64,000 nt of DNA from Saccharopolyspora ipomoeae (lineage in GTDB: Bacteria; Actinomycetota; Actinomycetes; Mycobacteriales; Pseudonocardiaceae). The number at the start of each line of letters is the position of its first letter. The stretch's first letter is position 1. The position numbers and the translations under genes are program-made. This document shows positions 43,700 through 51,974 of the stretch, piece after piece. The notes below the pieces were generated by a model. That model worked only from the letters and a program-made list of their open reading frames with translations, was not told the DNA's origin and made no database searches. Location of the stretch: the NCBI RefSeq assembly GCF_029952525.1, contig NZ_JASAOF010000020.1, positions 1 to 64,000 of the forward strand, in the 5' to 3' direction.

Positions 43700-44953
43700 C
43701 TACTTCTTGTTCCGCTTCGGCATCCGGCTTCCGAGGATTTCGGCTGCTTTGCGGTCGGATGCAGCTACCCATGCCGCGTACACACGCAAGGTTGTGGCTC
43801 CTCCTCCGCCGTGGCCAAGACGCCCGGAGACGGTTGGGAGATCCACGCCGGCTGTCAACAACTCAGTCGCTGAATAGTGCCGCAGAGCATGCAGGTGGGT
43901 GTCGATGCCGAGGCGGGTTGCCATCTTCTTGTAGCGGGGCGTCATGGCGTTCGGCGAGTACGGCTGGGTGTGGTCGGGTGTCTCGACGCTGCTGAAGACG
44001 AACAGTTCCTCCCGGAACTCGGCACCGGCCTCCCCCACACGCCCGGCTACCCGCTCGCGTTGTTCGCGAAGGAGGGCGACCGTTTCTGAGTCGAGGGCGA
44101 TGCGGCGGCGTTGGTGGGTCTTGGTGTCCTTCTCCTTGCCTCGGACCCAGTTTCGGTGGACCCAGACGACTTCCTGGTCCAGGTCGATGTGGGAGAAGCG
44201 CAGTGCGGCCAGCTCGCCTCGGCGCATGCCTGTGGTCATGGCCAGCCAGACGAGGGTGCCCCAGTCGTCGTCGATCCTGAACGCTTCCTCGGACAAGCGT
44301 GCGGCCTCGGCTGGGGTGGGCGGTGTGGGTTCGGGGCGCTTCTGCTTCGGCTTGCGGGCGACGCGGGCTGGGTTGGAGTCGATCCACTCCCAGCGTTCGG
44401 CCGCGTCGAGGGTGCCGCTGATGATCGCGTGAATCTGCCGAACCGTTGATTGAGCCATCGGGCTGCACGCGTGAGGTCGGCACTTCGCCTTCTGGCAGTC
44501 GTGCTCTTCGGTCTTCCGGTGTTCGACGTACGGCTTGCCGTCGCACCGCGCCCGGCAGCGGCGCAGATCTGAGTAGAACGACTCCAGCATCCGCGCTGAG
44601 ATCTTGTTGACCGGTTGCTCGCCGAGCGCCGGGGTGATCGTTCGGTTGATGTAGCCCCGGTAGGTGTTGCTGGTGCTCTCCTCGATCTCGTTCGTGCGCA
44701 TCCACTCTTCGAGCGCGAACGAGAACTTCACCGACGACGTCGCGGTCTGCTGCTTGTCGGCCTGAGCCAGCAGCTTGTTGAGTACCTTCTCCGCACGCTT
44801 GTGCGCGGCCCGGTCCGTGCCCTGGATGGTCTCGCGGAGGTAGACGCGCTTGCCCGTCACCGGGTCGATGCCGGCGTAGACGATCACTCGGAGTGTCCGG
44901 GCGCGTTCTTCGATGCGTCCCCGAGAACGGTCTTCCCTGGGTGCGTGCGTCAT
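43700..44953 (-). CDS. int: Tyrosine site-specific integrase
   Basis: This 417-aa protein has catalytic Arg244 (TGMRRGEL), His355/Arg358 (HALRHY), His381 (GRLGHG) and Tyr392. A Cys/His-rich insert at 133-163 (Cys133, 137, 153, 158, 163) in the core-binding part is seen in other AICE integrases. I start at ATG 44953; the frame continues to 45031 through the arm repeat and operator. It lies 81 bp from the right att, inside the element. Confidence 0.95.
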   Translation of the reverse strand: MTHAPREDRSRGRIEERARTLRVIVYAGIDPVTGKRVYLRETIQGTDRAAHKRAEKVLNKLLAQADKQQTATSSVKFSFALEEWMRTNEIEESTSNTYRGYINRTITPALGEQPVNKISARMLESFYSDLRRCRARCDGKPYVEHRKTEEHDCQKAKCRPHACSPMAQSTVRQIHAIISGTLDAAERWEWIDSNPARVARKPKQKRPEPTPPTPAEAARLSEEAFRIDDDWGTLVWLAMTTGMRRGELAALRFSHIDLDQEVVWVHRNWVRGKEKDTKTHQRRRIALDSETVALLREQRERVAGRVGEAGAEFREELFVFSSVETPDHTQPYSPNAMTPRYKKMATRLGIDTHLHALRHYSATELLTAGVDLPTVSGRLGHGGGGATTLRVYAAWVAASDRKAAEILGSRMPKRNKK

Positions 44954-44969
44954 GGCTGCGAGGCTACTC

Positions 44970-44989
44970 GCACCCAAAACCGCACCCAG
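44970..44989 (+). repeat. Candidate integrase arm site, right
   Basis: GCACCCAAAACCGCACCCAG has two direct GCACCCA copies 12 bp apart, matching 27757-27776 at 17 of 20 positions. It lies just upstream of the integrase start, so binding could also repress int. Confidence 0.6.
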
Positions 44990-45002
44990 GAGAAAACGCG
45001 CT

Positions 45003-45016
45003 CGCCAAAATAGGCC
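45003..45016. promoter_or_regulatory. Operator-like palindrome, copy 3
   Basis: CGCCAAAATAGGCC, inverted relative to copy 2, keeps 13 of 14 bases. It lies 50 bp upstream of the integrase start. Confidence 0.6.
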
Positions 45017-45033
45017 GTCTTGCCTGCTCAAGA

Positions 45034-45079
45034 GTGGGGCAGGTGGGACTTGAACCCACGACCTGACGGATTATGAGTC
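45034..45079 (-). repeat. Right attachment site
   Basis: This is the 46-bp direct repeat shared with 27618-27663. It forms the 3' half of the intact tRNA, so integration restored the gene. Confidence 0.95.
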
Positions 45080-45109
45080 CGCTGCTCTGACCAGCTGAGC
45101 TACTGCCCC
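45035..45109 (-). tRNA. tRNA with CAU anticodon (Met, or Ile2 if modified)
   Basis: On the minus strand the acceptor GGGGCAG pairs with CTGCCCC. The anticodon stem GCGGA/TCCGT closes CTCATAA, anticodon CAT, and the T arm reads GTTCAAG. The gene is 75 nt with no encoded CCA. It lacks the initiator-type 5' end. Elongator Met is likely, but a lysidine-modified Ile2 tRNA cannot be excluded from sequence alone. It is the integration target of the element. Confidence 0.92.
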
Positions 45110-45272
45110 GTGGGGTGCTCGGTATCGGCGATCGTATCGAGGAGGTGACGGAGCGGGGTCGCCGGGTGTTCCGGCCGGACGGCCCATCGCGGCGTTGGGC
45201 GGAACGGCGGAAACCGCAGCGCACGGGCGTTGCGTCGGCTGGTCTACCGATCTTCGCGAGCGGAGTCCCCGA

Positions 45273-45542
45273 TCATCGTTCGGACGGGTCGATCACGGGC
45301 TGTTCGCACAGGTGAGCGCCGTGCTCCCCGGTTCCGAGGGCTCGCGGACCGAGCGCTGCGGCGCATTGCGGAAATCCCGACGGATCGTCATATTCCACGG
45401 CGGAGTGCCGGTGCCCGGAATCGGACGGGAATTGCCGAGAATCGTCACGACCGCCTCCGCTCAGCATGGACGGCCCTCCCGGCGCGCCCGGGCAGGCGAG
45501 CAGGGCCACGGCGAGAACCGTGGTCGCGATCGGTCTGCTCAT
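45273..45542 (-). CDS. Small putative lipoprotein
   Basis: This 89-aa protein has an N-terminal signal (MSRPIATTVLAVALLAC) ending in a lipobox-like LLAC with Cys17, followed by a Gly/Ser-rich polar region with two later cysteines. GGAGGT lies 8 nt before the ATG, which is why I accept this short gene. No family was recognised. Confidence 0.55.
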   Translation of the reverse strand: MSRPIATTVLAVALLACPGAPGGPSMLSGGGRDDSRQFPSDSGHRHSAVEYDDPSGFPQCAAALGPRALGTGEHGAHLCEQPVIDPSER

Positions 45543-45633
45543 CACCCGCACCTCCGCCTGCGGCACTTCCGGGACGCCCGAGTATCGGGGTCGCTGCCCC
45601 GCCTCGCGACCGCAGTGATCGGGTCCGGGCATG

Positions 45634-45670
45634 ACGAAGGCCCGGCGCCTGTGGGGGACGCCGGGCCTTC
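45634..45670 (-). terminator. Strong hairpin terminator
   Basis: CGAAGGCCCGGCG pairs perfectly with CGCCGGGCCTTCG across 11 nt. It lies 16 bp after the small membrane protein gene on the minus strand. Confidence 0.8.
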
Positions 45671-45686
45671 GCGGAGGTGTCGGTCT

Positions 45687-45893
45687 TCAGCCCAGCAGGC
45701 GGAAGATGTCGAACGCCCCGGATAGTTGACCGATGATCGCGATGGTGGCCATCAGCGCCCCGATGGCGGCCACCGTCAGCACCGACATGATGATCAAGTA
45801 CACGACTGCCTTGATCGGTTTCGGCAGCTTGCTGACCGAAGTGAGGTCAGGCAGCGCGATGTGCGGTTCCTTGCCGATCCCTGGTGCGGACAT
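45687..45893 (-). CDS. Small single- or double-pass membrane protein
   Basis: This 68-aa protein has a long hydrophobic stretch at residues 28-58 (VVYLIIMSVLTVAAIGALMA onward). GGGGGAG lies 6 nt before the ATG. It is closed by the hairpin terminator. Its function is unknown. Confidence 0.7.
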   Translation of the reverse strand: MSAPGIGKEPHIALPDLTSVSKLPKPIKAVVYLIIMSVLTVAAIGALMATIAIIGQLSGAFDIFRLLG

Positions 45894-46588
45894 CTGACTC
45901 CCCCGTCCTGTGTCAGTCCCCTCGAACGACCACCTGCATTCGAGGGACGGAGCGCAACGGAGAACCGTTGCGCCAATTCGCATCACGAATTCGTCTCGGT
46001 CGGAAATCGATCGAATCAGCCGGCGCGGTCGGCCCTTGAGGCGGCTGCGCGCCACCGGGCTTGGCACGAATCATCCGCACCAGAACCGTCGGCCGCGCGC
46101 CGAACGAGGGCGACATCGCGCATTTCGACCCTGGATCGTTATCCGGCCGGCGGTCCGCGGCGTGCGGACTGGCGATGCTGGGTGATCAGGACGCCCCCAC
46201 GCTGGAACATCGCCGATCACACCAAGATTCTCACATCCACCGTCCTCGATCTTCGTCCGGGTCGCCGCCCGCCGGAACCGCCGATCGGGCCCCGGACGAT
46301 CAGGTTCCGTTCGGTTTCGGACGCGTTGCGCTTCGGAATCGATCAAAGTGGATCGAATGCGAATTCGAAGCGAGCGGAACGTCGATTTCGGACTCCCGGA
46401 ACGACCTGCGAACAAGGCGCGGTGGCCCCCGACGGGCGGTTTTCGCTCTCCCAAGGAAGCGGAATGGAATCAACCCGATGGGTGTATGACCCAACACCCG
46501 TTCGGTGGCAGACTACGGCGGCGAGTGAGCGTGACGTGATCGCTACGTTCCGTCACGGGAGTACGGGTACCGCGAAGGGGTAGAAACC
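45894..46588. other. Long intergenic region without recognised genes
   Basis: These 695 bases separate the small membrane protein gene from the DUF574 methyltransferase gene. All open frames lack ribosome sites and host-like codon bias. The stretch is somewhat AT-richer with many TCGGAAT-like words. I see no tRNA, terminator or repeat, and it may be decayed coding sequence. Confidence 0.5.
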
Positions 46589-47452
46589 GTGAGTCAGTCG
46601 AGGGCGGAGATGTTCACGCCGGAAGGCGTGGACCTGGAGCACCCCAACGTCGCCCGGGTCTACGACTACTACCTCGGTGGCAAGGCCAACTACGCGGTCG
46701 ACCGCGTCTTCGGCGAGAAGGCGCTGGAGCGCTACCCGTTCGTCGCCGCCGCGGCCAAGGCCAACCGCCTCTTCCTGCACCGGGTGGTGCGCTACCTGTG
46801 CAAGCAGGGCATCCGGCAGTTCATCGACATCGGCTCCGGCGTTCCGACGATGGGCAGCACCCACCAGGTCGCCGACGAGATCGTCGACGACGCCAGCGTG
46901 GTCTACGTCGACAACGAACCGGTCGCCGTCGCGCACTCGCGCATCCTGCTGGAACAGGAGGACGTCACCGATCAGCACACCGTCCTGCACGCCGACCTGC
47001 GCGAACCCGACCGGTTGTGGAAGCAGATCGAGGAGAGCGGGGTCATCGACATCGAGCAGCCGGTGGCGTTGCTGCTGTTGGCCGTGCTGCACGTGACCCA
47101 GCCCGGCAGCGACGGCGAGGACATCGGCCCGCAGTCGGTGGCGCGCTTCCGCGAACTGCTGCCCCAGGGCTCTTTCCTGGTCGTCACCCACGGCACCGCC
47201 GACGACGTCCCGGAGAGCCGCAAGCAGGAGATGGCCGACTTCGGGAAGATGTACGACAAGTCGGCGACACCGGTGATCTGGCGGCCGCACGGCGAGATCG
47301 AGGAGCTGTTCGGCGACTACGAGCTGGTCGAGCCAGGCTGCACCTGGACACCGCTGTGGCACCCGGAGGAGTCCGGCGAGAACGCGCCGGTGGTCGAGTT
47401 CGACAGCCCGAACGACTCGGTGGTCTGGGCGGGAGTCGCGCGCAAACCCTGA
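46589..47452 (+). CDS. SAM-dependent methyltransferase, DUF574 type
   Basis: This 287-aa protein has the actinomycete DUF574 (Methyltransf_19) signature: PNVARVYDYYLGGKANYAVDR near 20-40, IDIGSGVPTMGSTHQVAD near 80 and VYVDNEPVAVAHSR near 105. The start is GTG. This family is strongly expanded in actinomycetes. Its substrates are unknown. Confidence 0.9.
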   Translation: MSQSRAEMFTPEGVDLEHPNVARVYDYYLGGKANYAVDRVFGEKALERYPFVAAAAKANRLFLHRVVRYLCKQGIRQFIDIGSGVPTMGSTHQVADEIVDDASVVYVDNEPVAVAHSRILLEQEDVTDQHTVLHADLREPDRLWKQIEESGVIDIEQPVALLLLAVLHVTQPGSDGEDIGPQSVARFRELLPQGSFLVVTHGTADDVPESRKQEMADFGKMYDKSATPVIWRPHGEIEELFGDYELVEPGCTWTPLWHPEESGENAPVVEFDSPNDSVVWAGVARKP

Positions 47453-47582
47453 TCGACACCACCGCGAGGCCGCCGTGACCTGCTGGTCCCGGCGGCTTCG
47501 ACGCTTCCGGGACCAGCGCGCCGCCCTCGCCGCTGGGTACGCTCGACCCGATCGCCTGCCCCGACGACCTCGGGAGGTCCCC

Positions 47583-48728
47583 GTGCCCGAATGGCGCCCT
47601 CGCCCGCTGCGCAGGCGCGGCAGCAAACCCGAGCCGGTGACCCGTCAGGACGCGGCGCCCGAGCACTCGATGGATCCGCGCGCCCGCGACGAGCGCCCGC
47701 TGGCCGACCGGCCGCTGATCGACACCGCGATCTACCGCGACGGCGTCCGCATCTCCACCCCGGTCAGCCTCGGCGAGACCTACCGGCAGCTGCCCGGCGC
47801 CGACGGCACGATGGCCTGGATCGGCCTCTACCGGCCGGCCGAGGAGGAGCTGCTGGCCGCAGCCGAGGAGTTCGACCTGCACAAGCTGGCGGTCGAGGAC
47901 GCGATCGTCGCCCACCAGCGCCCCAAGATCGAGCGCTACGGCGACACGCTGTTCGTGGTGCTGCGCGCGGCCACCTACCTCGACGAGGTCGAGGAGGTCA
48001 GCTTCGGCGAGCTGCACCTGTTCATCGGCCCGAACTTCGTGCTGACCGTCCGCCACGGCCAGGCCCCGGACCTGTCGGTGGTGCGGAGGCGGATGGAGGC
48101 CGACCCGGAACTGCTGCGGCGCGGGCCCGAAGCCGTGCTCTACGCGGTGCTCGACCACGTCGTGGACGGCTACGCACCGGTCATCGCGGGCCTGCAGAAC
48201 GACATCGACGAGATCGAGACCGAGGTCTTCGGCGCCGATCCCCACGTGTCGCGCCGCATCTACGAGCTCTCCCGCGAGGTCATCGAGTTCCAGCGCGCCA
48301 CCCGGCCGCTGCTGGGGATCCTGCGCAGCCTGGAGGCCGGGTTCCAGAAGTACGAGATCGACGAGGAGCTGCAGCGCTACCTGCGCGACGTCGCCGACCA
48401 CGCCACGACGGTCGCCGAGCGCGTCGACGGCTTCCGGCAGATGCTCGACAACATCCTCACGGTCAACGCCACGCTGGTCACCCAGGCGCAGAACGAGGAG
48501 ATGAAGCGCATGACCGAGGCCAGCTACGCGCAGAACGAGGAGATCAAGCGGATCTCCTCGTGGGCGGCGATCCTGTTCGCCCCCACCCTGATCGGCACGG
48601 TGTACGGGATGAACTTCGACATCATCCCGGAACTGCACTGGAGCCTGGGCTACCCGTTCGCGCTCGTGCTCATGATGGCCGTCTGCCTCAGCCTCTACAC
48701 GATCTTCAAACGCCGGAACTGGCTCTGA
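47583..48728 (+). CDS. corA: CorA-family magnesium/cobalt transporter
   Basis: This 381-aa protein has a large cytoplasmic funnel domain and two C-terminal transmembrane helices with the selectivity motif YGMNF between them (near 340) and the basic end FKRRNW. GTG 47583 follows GGGAGG. The N-terminal 40 residues are Arg/Pro-rich and probably flexible. Confidence 0.93.
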   Translation: MPEWRPRPLRRRGSKPEPVTRQDAAPEHSMDPRARDERPLADRPLIDTAIYRDGVRISTPVSLGETYRQLPGADGTMAWIGLYRPAEEELLAAAEEFDLHKLAVEDAIVAHQRPKIERYGDTLFVVLRAATYLDEVEEVSFGELHLFIGPNFVLTVRHGQAPDLSVVRRRMEADPELLRRGPEAVLYAVLDHVVDGYAPVIAGLQNDIDEIETEVFGADPHVSRRIYELSREVIEFQRATRPLLGILRSLEAGFQKYEIDEELQRYLRDVADHATTVAERVDGFRQMLDNILTVNATLVTQAQNEEMKRMTEASYAQNEEIKRISSWAAILFAPTLIGTVYGMNFDIIPELHWSLGYPFALVLMMAVCLSLYTIFKRRNWL

Positions 48729-48763
48729 TCCGTCGTAGCAGGAGGCCGCGACGGCGAAGCCGA

Positions 48764-49333
48764 TCAGCCCAGCGTGCCGACCTTGTTCAAGTAGCAGGTG
48801 CCGCACATGGACTCGTAGCCGACGTCGCCTTCGATGGCGACCTGGCTGCCGTCCTGGGTGAACTCGCCGTCGACGGTCCGCGCGTTGAGCGTCGCCTTGC
48901 GGCCGCAGCGGCAGATCGTCTTGAGCTCCTCGATGGAGTGCGCGAGCTCCATCAGCCGCAGGCTCCCCGGGAACCCGCGGGTGCGGAAGTCGCTGCGCAG
49001 CCCGTAGGCGATCACCGGGATGCCGTCGAGCACCGCCAGCCGGAACAGGTCCTCCACCTGCTCACCGGTGAGGAACTGCGCCTCGTCGACCAGCACGCAG
49101 TCCGGCCTCCCGGAGGCGAGCACGACGTCGCGCAGGGCCGTGTCGGCGTCGGAGACCAGGTCGACGTCCCGCGTCACGTTGATCCGCGACAGAACCACCG
49201 GGCTCTTGGTGTCGATCTCCGGTTTCACCACGAAGACCTGCTGGCCGCGTTCCCTGTAGTTGTGCGCGACCTGGATCAACGCGGTCGACTTGCCGGAGTT
49301 CATCGCCCCGTACCGGAAGTAGAGCTTCGCCAC
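48764..49333 (-). CDS. tdk: Thymidine kinase
   Basis: This 189-aa salvage enzyme phosphorylates thymidine with ATP. It has P-loop GAMNSGKST at 9-17, VLVDEAQF in the Walker B place near 85, and the zinc-binding pairs CRC and CGTC of the type II family. GTG 49333 matches the family start KLYFRYGAMNSGKST. Confidence 0.94.
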   Translation of the reverse strand: MAKLYFRYGAMNSGKSTALIQVAHNYRERGQQVFVVKPEIDTKSPVVLSRINVTRDVDLVSDADTALRDVVLASGRPDCVLVDEAQFLTGEQVEDLFRLAVLDGIPVIAYGLRSDFRTRGFPGSLRLMELAHSIEELKTICRCGRKATLNARTVDGEFTQDGSQVAIEGDVGYESMCGTCYLNKVGTLG

Positions 49334-49411
49334 GACCGAACACAGTAGCGATCCCCGACCCGCCCGCGGCCCCAACCCCGACGCGCAGCCGAAACCTTCA
49401 CCATGCGACTT

Positions 49412-49441
49412 CTTGTTTAAGGTTATGCTCACAACCTTAAA
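49412..49441. promoter_or_regulatory. Operator of the fic gene
   Basis: TGTTTAAGGTT at 49412-49422 and AACCTTAAACA at 49431-49441 form a perfect 11-bp inverted repeat with an 8-bp spacer, 35 bp before the ATG. The downstream protein has its own DNA-binding domain, so autoregulation is likely. Confidence 0.8.
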
Positions 49442-49475
49442 CAACTCGGCTCGTACTTCAGGATCGGAGAGCCTC

Positions 49476-50762
49476 ATGCCCGACAGCCTCGAGACCGACG
49501 GCGACAGGACCAGCCGCGCGGCTTCTGAGCCCGCCGAGAGGTTCGTCTGGCCTGCCGCCGAGCACCGCACCGTGGATTGGAAAACCGATCCTGATCAGTT
49601 CATCAACGGCAAGCGTCCGAATTACGCGGACCGGATGCTGGTGGAGATCACGGTTGAAGTTCCGCCGAAGATCGCCCACCTGGACGCCCGCCTCCCCGCC
49701 GAACTCGCCGAGCGGTGTCGACACGGAGAAGCCGAAATAACGCGCCTTGACGCCCTCTACGGGGCTCATCCGGTCGGCATCTCCTCCTTTCTCGTCCGAT
49801 CCGAATCGGTCGCGTCGTCTCGCATCGAACAGGTCTACGCCGACCCCGAAGACGTCGCGCGGGCTTCCATCAACGAGGAGGCGTCCCGGGCCGCGCTCAC
49901 CACCGCTGCCGCTGCCCGCGCGATGTCCACGCTGGTCAGCCGCCAACGAGCCGACGACCCCTTCTCCGAAACGGCTCTCCTGGAGGCGCACCGAGAACTG
50001 CTCGAGGACGAACCGGGGAACAAGTCGTTCGCAGGGCGATACCGGCCGATGCAGAACTGGATCGGAGGCAGCGACTTCTGCCCCCGGAACGCAATCCACG
50101 TACCACCCCCGGCCGCAGAGGTGGAACCGCTCATGCGCGACCTCGCGGCGTTCATGAACCGCACCGACATCCCACCGTTGGCACAGGCGGCTCTGGCGCA
50201 CGGGCAGTTCGAGGCGATCCATCCGTTCGTCGACGGCAACGGCAGGATCGGTAGGGCCGTCATAGCCGCATCATTGCGCCGGCGCGAGGTCACGAAGCAA
50301 GTCACGATCCCAATCGCAGCGATGATGCTCGCCGACGTGGACAGCTACTTCGAAGTGCTGATCGGCTATCGCAATGGCGACGCTCACGGCCTGGTGTCGT
50401 ACCTGGTCGAGGTCGCCGAGGTGGCAACCGCGGAAGCAGGGACCGCAGCCCATCGACTGAGCGAACTGCCGAAGAACTGGCGCGATGCCGTTCGTCCAAG
50501 GCGCGGCTCCGCAGCCGCGCACTTGATCGACAGCCTGGTGTCGAATCCGGTGATCAACGCTGCGGTGGCACGAGAACTGACCGGCACCACGATGCCCAGC
50601 ACGTATCAGGCCATCGACAAACTCACCTCGGCGGGAGTGCTGCGCGAAATCACCGGTACGGCCCGGAACCGCGTGTGGTTGGCCGCCGACGTCACCACGG
50701 AATTGGCCGAGCTCGACGAACGCATCGGCCGCCGCGCTCAACCATCGAAGCGCTGGCGCTGA
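49476..50762 (+). CDS. Fic-family protein with C-terminal winged HTH
   Basis: This 428-aa protein is a likely AMP-transferase. An N-terminal domain carries the class II-type inhibitory helix S114-xxx-E118 (SSRIEQ, with Gln where Gly/Asn is usual). The Fic motif HPFVDGNGRIGR is complete at 249-260. The last 80 residues have a winged HTH (AVARELTGTTMPSTYQAIDKLTSAGVLREI). ATG 49476 follows GGAG. Its target is unknown. Confidence 0.92.
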   Translation: MPDSLETDGDRTSRAASEPAERFVWPAAEHRTVDWKTDPDQFINGKRPNYADRMLVEITVEVPPKIAHLDARLPAELAERCRHGEAEITRLDALYGAHPVGISSFLVRSESVASSRIEQVYADPEDVARASINEEASRAALTTAAAARAMSTLVSRQRADDPFSETALLEAHRELLEDEPGNKSFAGRYRPMQNWIGGSDFCPRNAIHVPPPAAEVEPLMRDLAAFMNRTDIPPLAQAALAHGQFEAIHPFVDGNGRIGRAVIAASLRRREVTKQVTIPIAAMMLADVDSYFEVLIGYRNGDAHGLVSYLVEVAEVATAEAGTAAHRLSELPKNWRDAVRPRRGSAAAHLIDSLVSNPVINAAVARELTGTTMPSTYQAIDKLTSAGVLREITGTARNRVWLAADVTTELAELDERIGRRAQPSKRWR

Positions 50763-50916
50763 CCGAACCGCTGTTCCCGCAGCCGACCAGCGAGACCGAA
50801 CTCAACCTGTGGCCCATCGGCTTGATCATGCTGGTCCTGAGCCTGAGGTTGGTGGTACCGCTGGCATTGATCATGCGGAGGCGCCGCGAGCGCTCGGACG
50901 GTCAGCGGGAAACAAG

Positions 50917-50941
50917 AAGCCCAGGCCTCGGGCCTGGGCTT
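50917..50941. terminator. Terminator beside tRNA-Asn
   Basis: AAGCCCAGGCC pairs perfectly with GGCCTGGGCTT across TCG. It lies 4 bp beyond the 3' end of tRNA-Asn and can also end transcription from fic. Confidence 0.85.
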
Positions 50942-50945
50942 TGCG

Positions 50946-51018
<73 letters not shown>

Positions 51019-51131
51019 ATGTTCTCTTGTCGTCGGCGCTCTCTCGCGCTGACGGGAACTACTTTAGCGGATGGCCGAAAGGCCTTTCACGGCACCCCCC
51101 ACATTAACCCTGCTAGCCGGGTTCGCGCAGG

Positions 51132-51893
51132 TCACGCACGGTGGGCGACGACGAAGACGCGGCGGAACGGGAACCAGGTCACGCCGTCGGGGCGTTGCGG
51201 ATAGGCGTGCGAAAGCCGATTCGACAACTCGGTTCGGAACTCCGCCCACTCCTCGTCGTCCAATGCCGCGCGAACCGGTCGCAGCGCCGTACCGGTCACC
51301 CACTCCAGCACCGGGTTGTCGCCGCGCAGCGCGTGCACGTACGTCGTCTCCCAGGCGTCGACATCGAGGTCCGGATCGGCCAGCTCGTCGGCGTACTCCA
51401 GCGGATCGCGCACGACGTCGTCGTGGCGCAGCACGCCGTCGAGCTTGCCGCGCCAGCGCGGCTCGGCGGCCAGCTCGCGGATCGACGCGTGGGACGGGGC
51501 GTCGAAGTTGCCGGGGACCTGGAAGGTGAACCAGGCCCCGCCGGGCAGCTCCGGCAGCCAGCGGTGCAGCAGCTCGACGTGGTCGGGCACCCACTGCAGG
51601 ACCGCGTTGCACAGCACCACGTCGGTGTCCGGCTGCGGCTTCCAGTCGCGGACGTCCTCGACCCGCGCGGGCACCCCTCGCTCACGTGCGGCGTCGACCA
51701 TCTCCGCGGAGGCGTCCAGCGCCTCCAGCTCGGCGCGCGGCCAGCGGCCGGTGAGCAGCGCCGTCAGGTTCCCCGCCCCGCACCCGAGATCGACGACGCG
51801 GCGCGGGTTCTCGGCGCGGACTCTGGCGATCAGGTCGAAGGCCGGGCGATCGCGCTGATCGCTGAAGGTCAGGTACTTGCCCGGATCCCACAT
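51132..51893 (-). CDS. tam: Trans-aconitate 2-methyltransferase-like enzyme
   Basis: This 253-aa SAM enzyme has DLGCGAGNLTALL near 35, DASAEMVDAAR near 60, and the family's NAVLQWVPDH and GGAWFTFQVPGNFDAPSH blocks. The start YLTFSDQRDRPAFDLIARV is typical of Tam. It would methylate trans-aconitate, an inhibitor of the citric acid cycle. Confidence 0.9.
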   Translation of the reverse strand: MWDPGKYLTFSDQRDRPAFDLIARVRAENPRRVVDLGCGAGNLTALLTGRWPRAELEALDASAEMVDAARERGVPARVEDVRDWKPQPDTDVVLCNAVLQWVPDHVELLHRWLPELPGGAWFTFQVPGNFDAPSHASIRELAAEPRWRGKLDGVLRHDDVVRDPLEYADELADPDLDVDAWETTYVHALRGDNPVLEWVTGTALRPVRAALDDEEWAEFRTELSNRLSHAYPQRPDGVTWFPFRRVFVVAHRA

Positions 51894-51974
51894 GCCGCCA
51901 CCTCCGATAGCAGTACGTCCGTACTGTATACGGATCGCGCGGTGCCGTCGAGGGTGTTTCGAGGTGGAACGACC

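Larger units (their letters stand above)
27618..45079. mobile_element. AICE-type integrated element in a CAU tRNA gene
   Basis: The element is bounded by 46-bp perfect direct repeats, the right one inside an intact tRNA and the left one a leftover 3' half. The integrase gene reads away from the tRNA end. Transfer-type genes (FtsK/TraB-like, DUF2637, small membrane protein), HTH-TPR regulators, an excisionase-like protein and a Nudix protein like Pif of pSAM2 make this an actinomycete integrative and conjugative element. Cargo is a NACHT-LRR protein, an Mrr-like nuclease and a type VII-style secreted cassette. No replication gene (RepSA, RepAM or Prim-Pol type) is visible. Confidence 0.9.

Noticed and set aside
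45230-46539. Several overlapping open frames in the region after the tRNA
   Set aside because: Apart from the two small minus-strand genes accepted, none has a ribosome site or codon bias; most read across the terminator.
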